64,000 nt of DNA from CBDBJK01 sp965206395. GTDB lineage: Bacteria > Chloroflexota > Dehalococcoidia > Lucifugimonadales > CATOSD01. Positions 16,042-24,737 of this stretch are shown here, piece after piece. The DNA is taken from the NCBI GenBank assembly GCA_965206395.1, contig CBDBJK010000037.1:124001-188000 (forward strand), read 5' to 3'. The position numbers and the translations under genes were made by a program. The notes under the pieces were generated by a model that did not search any database, was not told the DNA's origin, and saw only the letters and a program-made list of their open reading frames with translations. Positions within the stretch are counted from its first letter, which is position 1; every line of letters starts with the position of its first letter.

Positions 16042-16857
16042 ATGAGTGAGCATGAGTTCCAGGCGTTCAACTCTCAGGTGCGAGACATTTGGGACAAGAA
16101 CGCAGATTTCTGGAACGAAAAGATGGGCGAAGGCAACGATTTTCACAAGCTGCTTATAGAGCCGAATCAGCTGCGTCTGCTCGATTTGCGGCAGGATGAG
16201 CTTGTGCTGGACGTTGCCTGCGGCAACGGCCAGTTCGCGCGAAAGATGGCGACGTTGGGCGCGCGAGTAGTTGCCTTCGACATATCGCACGGCATGATTG
16301 AGAACGCTAGGGCAAGGACGACAGAGAACGTCGATAGAATAGAGTACAGCGTGATAGACGCCACCGACTCAACGGCACTTCTCGCGCTGGGCGAACGACG
16401 CTTCGACGCGGCGGTGTGCACGATGGCGATCATGGACATGGCGAGCATCGAACCGCTATTATCATCGCTTAACCGACTGTTGAAGGTTGACGGGCGGTTC
16501 GTCTTCTCTGTCCTGCATCCGTGTTTCAACTCCGCTTCTATCAAGATGGTAGCGGAACAACAAGAGGATAGGGACGGTGATTTGGTCACGGAGTATTCGG
16601 TCAGGGTGTCGGAGTACATCAAACCTTCCACCAAGAAGGGTATAGCAATGCTCGGTCAGCCAGTCGCGCAATACTACTTTGACCGACCCATCAGCGTCCT
16701 ATTCAACGCCTGCTTTGCTGCGGGCTTCGCGCTTGATGGCATCGCAGAGCCTGTTTTTGAACAGCCGAGGGTCGGCAGCACACCGATCTCGTGGGGTAAT
16801 TTCACAGACGTTCCTCCGATGCTTGTGGCCCGTATGCGCTTGATTGGAAATCAGTAA
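16042..16857 (+). CDS. Class I SAM-dependent methyltransferase
   Basis: The 271-residue cytosolic methyltransferase starts at ATG 16042, with AGGAGGTG (16031-16038) just upstream. SAM-binding motif I is VLDVACGNGQFARKMA, followed by the acidic loop VVAFDISHGMIENAR and motif IV region FDAAVCTMAIMDM, with post-motif VDGRFVFSVLHPCFNS. The fold is of the Methyltransf_25/11 type. The substrate is unknown; the closing half (YYFDRPISVLFNACFAAGF) resembles small-molecule O- or C-methyltransferases. It lies immediately after the disrupted acetyltransferase. Confidence 0.88.
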   Translation: MSEHEFQAFNSQVRDIWDKNADFWNEKMGEGNDFHKLLIEPNQLRLLDLRQDELVLDVACGNGQFARKMATLGARVVAFDISHGMIENARARTTENVDRIEYSVIDATDSTALLALGERRFDAAVCTMAIMDMASIEPLLSSLNRLLKVDGRFVFSVLHPCFNSASIKMVAEQQEDRDGDLVTEYSVRVSEYIKPSTKKGIAMLGQPVAQYYFDRPISVLFNACFAAGFALDGIAEPVFEQPRVGSTPISWGNFTDVPPMLVARMRLIGNQ

Positions 16858-16871
16858 TAAACGAGAAGCAG

Positions 16872-16985
16872 ATGGGCTGGCAGATGATGACGCTGCGCTG
16901 GCAAGACATATTCGCACACGACGACTACACCGACGCCGACGCCTCAGGCGCGTGCAGCACGATGGTCTTCCGGGCGCGCCGCTAG
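16872..16985 (+). pseudogene. C-terminal remnant of a second methyltransferase
   Basis: A 37-codon frame reads MGWQMMTLRWQDIFAHDDYT then DADASGACSTMVFRARR and stops at TAG 16983. It resembles the final strand of SAM methyltransferases (...ACTMVFRARR) and has no ribosome-binding site or catalytic motifs. It looks like the leftover end of another gene. The assignment is tentative. Confidence 0.4.
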
Positions 16986-17062
16986 GCTTTTCATTATATT
17001 TCGTCGCCTATGGTTTATAATCAAAGCAGAGCGTGGCTGTACATTGCTTGGAGATTTAACTA

Positions 17063-17269
17063 ATGAACAGAGAAGACTATATAATCAAACGCATCGAGAT
17101 GATCGAGGAAGAGCTTGGCGAACTCAAGAGATTCGTCTCTTCGAGTAAAGGCGACGTCATAAGCCTTCGCGGAGTGTGGGAAGGCGCGGATATTCCAGAT
17201 AGCTACATAGAAGAAGCTAAACGCTCGCTCTTCAAAGGCATCAACATTGGTGACTCGCATCAATTATGA
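17063..17269 (+). CDS. Small antitoxin-like protein (VapB-type C-terminus)
   Basis: A 68-residue acidic/basic helical protein starts at ATG 17063, with GGAG about nine bases upstream. It begins with a coiled-coil-like segment (YIIKRIEMIEEELGELKRF) and ends with LRGVWEGADIPDSYIEEAKR SLFK. The LxGxWxGxDIxDxxIEEAKRSLF pattern is one I associate with antitoxins encoded before PIN-domain toxins. No PIN gene follows; the 3' end instead overlaps a GNAT gene by about 20 bases. Either the toxin was replaced or this pair is a GNAT-type module. The family assignment is from motif memory. Confidence 0.55.
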   Translation: MNREDYIIKRIEMIEEELGELKRFVSSSKGDVISLRGVWEGADIPDSYIEEAKRSLFKGINIGDSHQL

Positions 17270-17768
17270 GATAAGGCCACTCGCCGAAGAAGAGATTGGT
17301 CTTCTCGAGCGAAATATAAACTTTGATTGGGCAGCCTCTGGGAAGCATCGTGAGCGCTTCGTCAAACAACAAGGAGGTAGGGCCGTCTATCTAGTAGCAT
17401 GGTATAAGAATGTGCCCGTAGGACATGCCCTGCTTCAATGGGACGGGTCAACTGATGAGCCAGCAGCCTCAGAGCTAGGCCAATGCCCTGATGTTGAAGA
17501 TCTTTTTGTGTGTCCTAATTATCGCTCAAAAGGAATAGGCTCCCTGCTGTTGGATTTCGCCGAGAGCCTGGCTAGACAGTGGGGATACCCACGAATCGGC
17601 CTAGGCGTCGCCATTGACAATCCTCGCGCTCAATCTCTGTATGTTCGTAGGGGATACAGAGATTCAGAACTCGGTGAATACAGTACTGGAGGGCGCTATG
17701 TTAACCAGGATGGTCAAGAGGAGTCGTGGGAAGAAATCTGCAATTACCTGATAAGGCAACTGAATTAG
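17250..17768 (+). CDS. GNAT-family N-acetyltransferase
   Basis: A 172-residue GNAT begins at GTG 17250 (TTG 17247 is the alternative), overlapping the small upstream ORF. The acetyl-CoA site is visible as EDLFVCPNYRSKGIGSLLLD (R/Q-x-x-G-x-G/A type) and the C-terminal strands as RIGLGVAIDNPRAQSLYVRR GYR. An acetyl donor fold is secure; the acceptor is unknown. Overlap with an antitoxin-like gene raises the possibility of a GNAT toxin, but known GNAT toxins pair with ribbon-helix-helix antitoxins, which is not what is seen here. Confidence 0.85.
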   Translation: MTRINYEIRPLAEEEIGLLERNINFDWAASGKHRERFVKQQGGRAVYLVAWYKNVPVGHALLQWDGSTDEPAASELGQCPDVEDLFVCPNYRSKGIGSLLLDFAESLARQWGYPRIGLGVAIDNPRAQSLYVRRGYRDSELGEYSTGGRYVNQDGQEESWEEICNYLIRQLN

Positions 17769-17903
17769 CCATGCTTAAACGAGGCAACTGTTCATCAGGC
17801 ACTTCCATTTCTGCTTCTCAAATTGACACCCTCTCGCCCGTTAACTACACTCAAACCAAACATTTAGTCTAGAACGCGAAATGACTTCGTAGGAGTTCGC
17901 CTT

Positions 17904-19559
17904 ATGACCAGCGAATCGAAAGATCAGTGGAGCGAAAATACGCTTGAGCCGCTGAAAAAGCGCTTTGGCGAGCGTCAGGAGCGTTTCGAGACCGGGTCGG
18001 GTTTCGAGATAGACCCGCTGTACACTCCCGAAGACGCAAACAGCCTCGGCTATGCGGAGAAGCTGGGCTATCCCGGCGAATACCCATACACTCGCGGCGT
18101 TCAGCCGAATATGTACCGGGGCCGCTTCTGGACGATGCGTCAGTACGCGGGGTTGGCATCGCCTGAGGAGTCGAATCGCCGCTATCGCTACCTGCTGGAG
18201 CAAGGTCAGACCGGCTTGAGCGTCGCATTCGATCTGCCGACTCAGATTGGCTACGACTCTGACCACCTGATGGCGGCGGGCGAGGTAGGTAGGACGGGCG
18301 TGCCGATATCCAGCCTCGCCGACATGGAAGTGCTGTTCGACGGCATCCCGCTCGATAAGGTCAGCACATCCATGACCATCAACTCCACCGCCTCCATACT
18401 GCTGGCCCTGTACGTCGCGGTGGGCAAGAAGCAGGGCGTGTCTGCCGACAAGCTGAACGGAACCATCCAGAACGACATCCTCAAGGAATACATCGCCAGA
18501 GGCACGTACATATATCCTCCCAAGCCCTCGATGCGACTGGTCACGGATGTCTTCCAGTATTCCAGCACGGAGGTGCCACGCTGGAACACCATCAGCATCA
18601 GCGGCTACCACATGAGCGAGGCGGGCGCGACGGCGGCGCAAGAGCTTGCCTTTACGTTCTCCAACGCCATCGCATACGTGCAGGCGGCTCTGGACTCAGG
18701 CATGAACATCGACAGCTTCGCGGGGCAGCTTTCATTCTTCTTTGTGGCGCAGAGCAACTTGTTCGAGGAGGTCGCCAAGTTCAGGGCAGCGCGGCGCATG
18801 TGGGCAAAGATCATGCGAGAGCGCTTCTGGGCAGAGAACCCACGCTCGTGGATGCTGCGGTTCCACACGCAGACGGCGGGCGTTACGCTGACCGCGCAGC
18901 AGCCCGATAACAATATCATCAGGACTACTATGCAAGCGCTCGCGGCAATACTCGGCGGTACGCAGTCGCTGCACGTCAACTCCCGCGACGAGGCCCTTGC
19001 CCTGCCTACCGAGGAGGCGGTGCAGCTTTCGCTCCGCACTCAGCAGATACTCGCCAACGAGAGCGGCGTGGCCGATGCAGTTGATCCGCTGGCAGGCTCG
19101 TACTATGTCGAGAGCCTGACTGACCAGCTTGAGGAGACCGCATTCGGATACATAGACCGCATCGACAAGATGGGAGGCGCGCTCGAAGCCCTCGACCAGG
19201 GTTACCAGATTCGGGAGATTCACGACAGCGCTTTCAAGCATCAGCAAGAGGTCGAGCGAAACGAGCGAATCGTTGTCGGCGTCAACCGCTACCAGTCCGA
19301 ATCGCCCCCAATCGAAAAGCTCCAGACCATCGAGCCAGAAGAGGCAAGAAAGCAGCTGGACCGCCTGGCAAAGGTGCGCAAGGAGCGCGACGACGGTATC
19401 GTGCAGGCGACCCTCAGACGGCTTGAGGACGTAGCCAAAGGCAGCGACAACACCGTCCCAGCTATTGTGGAATGCGTCGAGGCGTATGCTACTGTCGGCG
19501 AGATAGCCGATGTCTTTAGGAGCGTCTTCGGCGAGCAACAGGAGCTTACGCCGTTTTAA
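17904..19559 (+). CDS. Methylmalonyl-CoA mutase, large catalytic subunit (no B12 domain)
   Basis: The 551-residue TIM-barrel subunit interconverts (R)-methylmalonyl-CoA and succinyl-CoA with adenosylcobalamin, linking propionate, odd-chain and branched-chain amino acid breakdown to the TCA cycle. ATG 17904 has AGGAG eight bases upstream. Motifs: PYTRGVQPNMYRGRFWTMRQ (CoA-binding N-terminal part, with the YxxMY-like region), GLSVAFDLPTQIGYDSDH, ISISGYHMSEAGATAAQELA and RFHTQTAGVTLTAQQP. It ends without a cobalamin-binding domain; that is supplied by the separate gene at 21436-21855 in the same operon. The mutase could alternatively act on isobutyryl- or ethylmalonyl-CoA, but the nearby epimerase favours methylmalonyl-CoA. 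Confidence 0.93.
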   Translation: MTSESKDQWSENTLEPLKKRFGERQERFETGSGFEIDPLYTPEDANSLGYAEKLGYPGEYPYTRGVQPNMYRGRFWTMRQYAGLASPEESNRRYRYLLEQGQTGLSVAFDLPTQIGYDSDHLMAAGEVGRTGVPISSLADMEVLFDGIPLDKVSTSMTINSTASILLALYVAVGKKQGVSADKLNGTIQNDILKEYIARGTYIYPPKPSMRLVTDVFQYSSTEVPRWNTISISGYHMSEAGATAAQELAFTFSNAIAYVQAALDSGMNIDSFAGQLSFFFVAQSNLFEEVAKFRAARRMWAKIMRERFWAENPRSWMLRFHTQTAGVTLTAQQPDNNIIRTTMQALAAILGGTQSLHVNSRDEALALPTEEAVQLSLRTQQILANESGVADAVDPLAGSYYVESLTDQLEETAFGYIDRIDKMGGALEALDQGYQIREIHDSAFKHQQEVERNERIVVGVNRYQSESPPIEKLQTIEPEEARKQLDRLAKVRKERDDGIVQATLRRLEDVAKGSDNTVPAIVECVEAYATVGEIADVFRSVFGEQQELTPF

Positions 19560-19587
19560 GGACACCCTCATCCCTCCGCATAGGCGG

Positions 19588-19775
19588 TCCGTAGAGACGG
19601 ACTCCGACCTGATTCCATTCAAGGAGTCGGAGAGTCCGAAGATATTCTATCTAATGAGTCGGACAACCTTCTCCTCCGATATAAGTATCGGAGTCCGATG
19701 AGTCGGACCATTGAGGGAGAAGGAGTTTGTTTCCTCTCCCTTGACGGGAGAGGACTAAGGTGAGGGTGAAAAGAA
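19588..19775. repeat. Palindromic repeat tract between mutase and acyl-CoA dehydrogenase
   Basis: No gene lies here. Copies of GAGTCGGA / TCCGACTC-type sequence occur in both orientations (ggactccgac 19599, gagtcggagagtccga 19624, gagtcggac 19656, cggagtccgatgagtcgga 19689), followed by a small palindrome cctctcccttgacgggagagg at 19732. Related CT-rich palindromes occur at 27810-27890 and 49110-49150. The tract resembles intergenic REP-like sequence. Confidence 0.5.
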
Positions 19776-19807
19776 TCCACTGACACACTCATAAAAGGAC
19801 GGTGAAA

Positions 19808-20965
19808 ATGAGCGACTTGCTGCTGACGGAAGACGAGCTATTACTAAGGAACATGGTGCGAGAGCTAGCCGACCAGGAGCTTGCTCCGCGCGCCGCAGCC
19901 TATGATGAGAGCGCAGAGTTCCCCTGGGACAACGTGCGGCGCATCGCGGAGTTGGGCCTATTCGGCCTGACCATCGACGAGAAGTACGGAGGCAGTGGCG
20001 GCACGAACCGTCAGCTTGCGATTGTCATTGAGGAAATGGCGCGAGGCTGTGCCGCGACCAGCGTAATCTATATCGCCCATCTGTCGCTCTGCACGCAATT
20101 CATCCAAATGTTCGGGACGGAGGCGCAGAAGCAGCAGTTCATTCCGTCGCTGGCAAAGGGTGAGAAGATGGGGGCCTTTGCCCTCACCGAACCAGGCTCA
20201 GGCAGTGACTCCGGAGCGATGCGCACGACTTCTACGAAATCCAACGGCCAGTATAAACTCAATGGCAGCAAGCTGTTCATAACCAACGCGACGGAGGCGG
20301 ACACCTTCGTGGTGATGGCTAGCCATGACCGGAGCCTGCGCACTCGCGGCATAGATGCCTTCATAGTAGAGAGGGATTCCGAGGGATTCAGCGTCAACCC
20401 GCAGGGCGGCAAGATGGGTATGCGCGCCTCGACTACCTCCGAGCTTGTGTTCGAGGACTGCCCTGTGCCGGAAGAGAACCGCCTCGGTGATGAAGGCGAG
20501 GGCTTCCGCGAAACGATGGCGGTGCTAAACGCGAGTCGCATAGGCATCGCGGCGCAGTGTGTAGGCATCGCGCAGGCCGCATATGAGGCCGCCGTGAGCT
20601 ACGCCAAACAGCGAGAAGCCTTCGGACAGCATCTCGCCGACTTCCAGGGCATCCAGTGGATGATTGCCGAGATGGCTACCAACGTCGAAGCCGCGCGCCT
20701 GCTGGTGCATCAAGCCGCCACGCTTATAGACAACGGCCTGCCTTTCGTGACCGAGGCGTCGATGGCGAAGCTCTTCGCGTCCAGGATAGCAGTGGACTCG
20801 GCTGACAAAGCTGTGCAGATTCATGGCGGCGCGGGCTACTTCGCGCCCACGCCGGTGGAACGCTATTTCCGCGATGCCAAGGTCACCGAGATATACGAAG
20901 GCACCTCAGAGGTCCAGCGTCTTATAATCGCCCGCAACATCTTGCAGGCGGACTCAGTGAGATAA
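19808..20965 (+). CDS. Acyl-CoA dehydrogenase
   Basis: The 385-residue FAD flavoenzyme oxidises acyl-CoA to 2-enoyl-CoA and passes electrons to ETF. ATG 19808 is chosen with AAGGAC upstream; GTG 19802 is also open. Motifs: GLTIDEKYGGSGGTNRQLAI, the FAD/substrate signature AFALTEPGSGSDSGAMRTTS, NGSKLFITNA, YAKQREAFGQHLADFQGIQW, and the C-terminal VTEIYEGTSEVQRLIIARNI whose Glu in YEGT is the catalytic base of short-chain/butyryl and related dehydrogenases. Its place in the mutase operon suggests branched- or short-chain substrates feeding methylmalonyl-CoA. Confidence 0.95.
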   Translation: MSDLLLTEDELLLRNMVRELADQELAPRAAAYDESAEFPWDNVRRIAELGLFGLTIDEKYGGSGGTNRQLAIVIEEMARGCAATSVIYIAHLSLCTQFIQMFGTEAQKQQFIPSLAKGEKMGAFALTEPGSGSDSGAMRTTSTKSNGQYKLNGSKLFITNATEADTFVVMASHDRSLRTRGIDAFIVERDSEGFSVNPQGGKMGMRASTTSELVFEDCPVPEENRLGDEGEGFRETMAVLNASRIGIAAQCVGIAQAAYEAAVSYAKQREAFGQHLADFQGIQWMIAEMATNVEAARLLVHQAATLIDNGLPFVTEASMAKLFASRIAVDSADKAVQIHGGAGYFAPTPVERYFRDAKVTEIYEGTSEVQRLIIARNILQADSVR

Positions 20966-20990
20966 CAATCGAAGAACAAAAGGATGACAT

Positions 20991-21431
20991 ATGAGCGAAC
21001 AAGCTGAACAAGCGCCCTGCACCGCAAGGCATCTTAATCACGTCTGCATCGCGGTGAGCGACATCGAGGATACGCTGAAGTTCTATCATGACCTGTTTGG
21101 TGTAGGCATTTCCGAAATAGAGGACCTGCCTGACCAGGGCGTAAAGGCCGCGCTGGTGCGAATAGGCGGCTCGCAGTTGGAGTTCATTCAGCCCACCGAT
21201 GCCGAGGGCGGCGTAGCACGCTTCATCGAACGTCGCGGTGAGGGCGTGCACCACATCGCGTTTGAGGTGGAAAACTTGCAGGCAAAGCTAGATGACCTCG
21301 CCAGCAGAGGTATAGAGCTCATCGACAAAGCGCCGCGAGAAGGGCTGTCGGGCGACATAGCGTTCCTGCATCCTCGCGCAACTCGTGGCGTGCTTATCGA
21401 ATTGGTTGACCAGGACACAGCGAGGAGGTAA
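20991..21431 (+). CDS. mce: Methylmalonyl-CoA epimerase
   Basis: The 146-residue VOC-fold metalloenzyme converts (S)- to (R)-methylmalonyl-CoA for the mutase. Metal ligands are visible as the His of RHLNHVCIAVSD, the His pair of GEGVHHIAFEV and the Glu near the end of GVLIELVDQD. The length is right for the family. It follows the acyl-CoA dehydrogenase by 25 bases and precedes the B12-binding subunit by four, so the four genes form one operon. Confidence 0.94.
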   Translation: MSEQAEQAPCTARHLNHVCIAVSDIEDTLKFYHDLFGVGISEIEDLPDQGVKAALVRIGGSQLEFIQPTDAEGGVARFIERRGEGVHHIAFEVENLQAKLDDLASRGIELIDKAPREGLSGDIAFLHPRATRGVLIELVDQDTARR

Positions 21432-21435
21432 CACT

Positions 21436-21855
21436 TTGACAACAGACGTTATTCGCGTTCTGGTCGCCAAGCCGGGTCTCGACGGCCACGATCGGGGCGC
21501 AAAGATTATCGCGCGGGCATTGCGCGATGCGGGAATGGAGGTCATCTACACAGGCATTCGACAGACGCCGCAGATGATCGTGGAGGCTGCTTTACAAGAA
21601 GACGTTCGGGTTATCGGACTGAGCATTCTGTCCGGCGCGCACATGGAGCTGTTTCCCCAGATAGTCCAGGGCCTCAAAGAGAACCAGATGGATGACGTAA
21701 TCGTGCTGGCAGGCGGTATAATCCCGGAAGACGACCGGAAAACTCTGGAGGAAATGGGCATAAGGGGCGTATTCGGCCCAGGCACGAATACCTCGGACAT
21801 AATCGAGTTCATACGGGAAGCGGTTTCAGAAGCAGATAAAGCAGGAACAGACTAA
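21436..21855 (+). CDS. Methylmalonyl-CoA mutase small, cobalamin-binding subunit
   Basis: The 139-residue Rossmann-like subunit binds adenosylcobalamin base-off/His-on. The signature is complete: DGHDRGAK (DxHxxG with the cobalt-ligating His), GLSILSG (SxL) and VLAGGIIPEDD (GG). TTG 21436 is chosen as the start because GAGGAGGT (21422-21429) lies six bases upstream and only four bases separate it from the epimerase stop; an upstream frame extends into the epimerase gene but has no ribosome-binding site. It partners the catalytic subunit at 17904-19559. An IS5-type element begins six bases after its stop. Confidence 0.93.
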   Translation: MTTDVIRVLVAKPGLDGHDRGAKIIARALRDAGMEVIYTGIRQTPQMIVEAALQEDVRVIGLSILSGAHMELFPQIVQGLKENQMDDVIVLAGGIIPEDDRKTLEEMGIRGVFGPGTNTSDIIEFIREAVSEADKAGTD

Positions 21856-21861
21856 ACCTAG

Positions 21862-23063
21862 GGATACTCTGAACAAGTCTGGGCATAGTAGCATAGAGAA
21901 TAGCACTGTGTTCGGGGAGATAATTGATGGACCAGCCAACATTTGCGGACTTGGAATACGAGAGCAAGAAGCGCAAGACCCGCCGGGAGATATTCCTGGA
22001 GCGCATGGATGCTCTGATCCCGTGGGAACAGATGGAAGAGCGCATCCGTCCGTTCTATCCCAAGGCGGGCCGAGGCCGTCGACCATATGAGTTGTCGGCG
22101 ATGGTGCGGATACACTGCGTGCAGTTGTTCTACAACTTGAGCGATCCTGGTATGGAGGACATGCTCTACGAGGTCGAGTCGGTGAGACGGTTCGTAGGGT
22201 TGAAGCTGTCGGGCCCGCTGCCGGACGAGACGACGATTCTGAACTTCCGCCATCTGCTGGAAGAGCATGAGTTGGGGCAGAGTCTGTTCGAGGAGATAAA
22301 CCGTCATCTGGAGTCCCAGGGACTGCGGCTTCGGGAGGGGACGATCGTGGACGCGAGCATCATAGAGGCGCCGTCATCGACGAAGAATCGTGCGGGTGAG
22401 CGAGACCCTGAGATGCACCAGACGAAGAAGGGGAACGAGTGGCGCTTCGGGATGAAAGTACACGTAGGCGCTGACGCTGAGACGGGAGTGGTACACAGCA
22501 TGACTACGACGCCAGCTAACGTGCATGATGTGACAGAAGCGCACCGATTGCTGCACGGTGGAGAGAAACGAGTGTGGGGGGATGCGGGGTATCAGGGAGT
22601 GGACAAGCGGTTGGAGAATCGAGAGTTGGATGTGGAGTGGCGAGTGGCGATGAGGCCCGGCCGGCGACGGCACCTGGAGCCTGGCAGCCACGAGGCGTTG
22701 GCGGAGAAGCGCAAAGCGTCGGTCAGAGCGAAAGTGGAGCATCCGTTCCTGTACGTGAAGCGGCGCTTTGGCTACGCCAAGGTGCGCTACCGAGGGTTGA
22801 CTAAGAACGCGCAACGGCTGGCATTGCTACTGGGGCTGGCCAACTTGATGACGGCAGAGCGCCGTCTGGCGGCATGAGAGGGGCGCAGTGAGCAAATCAC
22901 GGCCGGGGAGCCGCGATGGCTCCGAAAAGCCGCTTCGAGGCCACAACAGACACGGTCTGAACGCCTCAACCACGACCTGGAACGTCACAAAGATGCCTGA
23001 ACATCTCCAAAGAACGGAACCACTCTGCCCATCCACGCTTGCGCCGAGTTGTTCAGAGGTTCC
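21862..23063 (+). mobile_element. IS5-family element, copy 1
   Basis: A 1202-bp element flanked by CTAG duplications (21858-21861 and 23064-23067), matching the YTAR target of IS5. Inverted ends are GGATACTCTGAACAAGTC and GGAACCTCTGAACAACTC. A diverged relative with the same target lies at 54087-55283. About 180 bp after the transposase stop is non-coding. Confidence 0.9.
21927..22877 (+). CDS. IS5-family transposase
   Basis: The 316-residue transposase starts at ATG 21927 behind GGGGAGA. It has the DUF772 N-terminal half (LSAMVRIHCVQLFYNLSDPG, PDETTILNFRHLLEEHELG) and a DDE domain: TIVDASIIEAPSST (Asp), VWGDAGYQGVDKR (Asp) and VRAKVEHPFLYVKRRFGYAK (Glu). The ORF is intact. It differs at many residues from the relative at 54164-55114, so the two insertions are not recent duplicates of each other. 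Confidence 0.93.
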   Translation: MDQPTFADLEYESKKRKTRREIFLERMDALIPWEQMEERIRPFYPKAGRGRRPYELSAMVRIHCVQLFYNLSDPGMEDMLYEVESVRRFVGLKLSGPLPDETTILNFRHLLEEHELGQSLFEEINRHLESQGLRLREGTIVDASIIEAPSSTKNRAGERDPEMHQTKKGNEWRFGMKVHVGADAETGVVHSMTTTPANVHDVTEAHRLLHGGEKRVWGDAGYQGVDKRLENRELDVEWRVAMRPGRRRHLEPGSHEALAEKRKASVRAKVEHPFLYVKRRFGYAKVRYRGLTKNAQRLALLLGLANLMTAERRLAA

Positions 23064-23094
23064 CTAGAGCGTCAATGTGAATTTCTTAAACGCT

Positions 23095-23964
23095 CTAGGG
23101 AATCACAGGAGCTTCGATAACTACAGGCACGTCGTAGTCCGAGAACTTTGCCGTTAGAGTAATGGCGGCGGTGTCTGAGAGGTCAGCCCCGCCAAGTGGC
23201 AGGCCGAGCGCGCCGCTATCGCCCAGCGACAATTCACCTTCGGCAGTGATTTTTCTGGTTCTGAGGTCGTCTACGCCAATCCAGAATTCGGCTTCGGCTT
23301 CATCCTGCGCGTCGCCAAATATACTAGCTGGCGGCTCACCCTTCAGGTGGTAAACGCGAATGCCATCAAGGGTTTCCTCGCCAATCAATATCAGGCTTTC
23401 AAGCGAAACACCTTCCGGCACTGCTAGCCCTGCCGGGTTAGGCACCCCGAACCCCAGATCAGAGCTGACCTCCCATTCGCCGGACTCAAGATTGGTAATA
23501 TAGGTGGTATCTCCGATCGCGATAGTCTCCATCTCGATTGAGAAGAAGCCCAGCGAAAGAGACAGCTTCCCGCGTATCCGGTCGGGCGCTAGGAAATCTC
23601 CGGTGAAGTCGATGGGCAGTCCGACATCAGAGTCGCCTGTGGCGATGCTGACAGTAGACTCAAGCTCAAAGTGAAACGACTCAACCTCCGCCATCGCGGA
23701 AATCGCCCCCTCCATAATCTGCTGGGGTGATAGGCCGCCAATTGCATTCCCTGAAATAACAGGCGCAGTCGTTGCTGTTGGGACAGGCGTTGCTGTTGGA
23801 GCAGGCGTCGGGCTAGGGATAGGTGTTGGAGATGATGTCGGCACTGGCGTAAATGTCGGCGCAACCGTCGGCGTGGCAGTTGGTGTAGCAGTTGGCGCGG
23901 AAGCAGTTTGAGAACATGCCGTTAGTATTATTAGAAAAATGAGGCCGAAGGTGATTTTTAGCAT
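23095..23964 (-). CDS. LppX/LprAFG-like lipoprotein
   Basis: A 289-residue exported lipoprotein: hydrophobic signal (ITFGLIFLIILTAC) with lipobox LTAC, so lipidation at about Cys16, then a Thr/Pro-rich linker (residues 22-68). A globular domain starting QQIMEGAISAMAEVESFHFE resembles the LppX_LprAFG family, which holds lipids or glycolipids in a half-barrel in actinobacteria. The repeated beta-strand pattern and the late ITLTAKFSDYDVPVVIEAP support this. The role in envelope lipid handling is inferred. It is convergent with the IS5 element on its left; the arms of a short inverted repeat (ctagagcg / cgctctag, 23064-23098) span its stop codon. Confidence 0.78.
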   Translation of the reverse strand: MLKITFGLIFLIILTACSQTASAPTATPTATPTVAPTFTPVPTSSPTPIPSPTPAPTATPVPTATTAPVISGNAIGGLSPQQIMEGAISAMAEVESFHFELESTVSIATGDSDVGLPIDFTGDFLAPDRIRGKLSLSLGFFSIEMETIAIGDTTYITNLESGEWEVSSDLGFGVPNPAGLAVPEGVSLESLILIGEETLDGIRVYHLKGEPPASIFGDAQDEAEAEFWIGVDDLRTRKITAEGELSLGDSGALGLPLGGADLSDTAAITLTAKFSDYDVPVVIEAPVIP

Positions 23965-24030
23965 ATACTTTGATTATATTGGTAAGTAGTAGTTTCTAGC
24001 AAGATGTATAGGGAGCCAAGGTCAACCACA

Positions 24031-24702
24031 ATGATAGATACCCTGATATTCGACTTCGATGGCATTATCATAGACACCGAGACGCCCGACTACCTCAGCT
24101 GGCAAGAGGTGTATCACTCCTATGGCGTAGAGCTTGAGAGTTCGCTGTGGTCGGAATTCATTGGCGGCGGGGAGGTTTTCGACGTTTATCAACACCTGGA
24201 AAAACTGACTGGGAACCGGATTGACCGCGATGCAATCAGAGAGCAAAGGCCGCGGCGTTATCTGGATATCATCGAATCCAAGCCTCTGCTCCCTGGAGTT
24301 ATGGACTATATCCTTGAGGCTAAGAATCTCGGATTGAAGCTCGGCGTCGCCTCTAGCTCGTCCCGCGATTGGGTGGAGGGTCATCTCGCGAGCAGAGACA
24401 TCTTGCGGCATTTCGTCTCCGTCAAAAGCTCGAACGACGTGTCCAACGTCAAGCCTGACCCGGAACTGTATCTGATTTCAGTAGCTCAGATGGGAACCCG
24501 ACCAGAAAATGCCCTGGCAATCGAGGACTCGGTTAACGGTATCACGGCGGCAAAACGAGCGGGACTGTACTGCGTTGCGGTCCCCAACGAGATAACGAGA
24601 GACATGCCAATCGGCCATGCTGACCTGCGTCTTGATTCCCTGTCTGATATGCCGCTGAAGTCCCTGTTAACCAGACTAACTGAGGCAGGTCTATCCGCCT
24701 GA
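24031..24702 (+). CDS. HAD-superfamily hydrolase (beta-phosphoglucomutase/phosphatase type)
   Basis: The 223-residue enzyme has the HAD motifs in order: DFDGIIIDTE (I, nucleophile Asp), VASSSSRDWV (II, Ser), KPDPELY (III, Lys) and IEDSVNGITAAKRAG (IV, Asp). The inserted helical cap between motifs I and II is of the small subclass I type. It probably dephosphorylates a sugar phosphate or interconverts phosphohexoses; in motif I the position after the second Asp is Thr (DTE), as in many phosphatases. ATG 24031 is chosen since the family starts a few residues before motif I. Confidence 0.88.
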   Translation: MIDTLIFDFDGIIIDTETPDYLSWQEVYHSYGVELESSLWSEFIGGGEVFDVYQHLEKLTGNRIDRDAIREQRPRRYLDIIESKPLLPGVMDYILEAKNLGLKLGVASSSSRDWVEGHLASRDILRHFVSVKSSNDVSNVKPDPELYLISVAQMGTRPENALAIEDSVNGITAAKRAGLYCVAVPNEITRDMPIGHADLRLDSLSDMPLKSLLTRLTEAGLSA

Positions 24703-24737
24703 AACAGTGAAGGCAGGCCGTACATCATATAAAAGAA

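Noticed and set aside
17769..17903. Cobalamin riboswitch before the B12-dependent mutase
   Set aside because: The gap is only ~135 bp, and I see no B12-box-like GCCACTG sequence or extended conserved fold.
17841..18641. A 266-codon minus-strand frame over the mutase gene
   Set aside because: Shadow of the methylmalonyl-CoA mutase coding strand; no start signal or homology.
19588..19775. Possible CRISPR or attachment-site array
   Set aside because: Repeat spacing is irregular, orientation alternates and no spacer-length units exist; it is better described as palindromic intergenic repeats.
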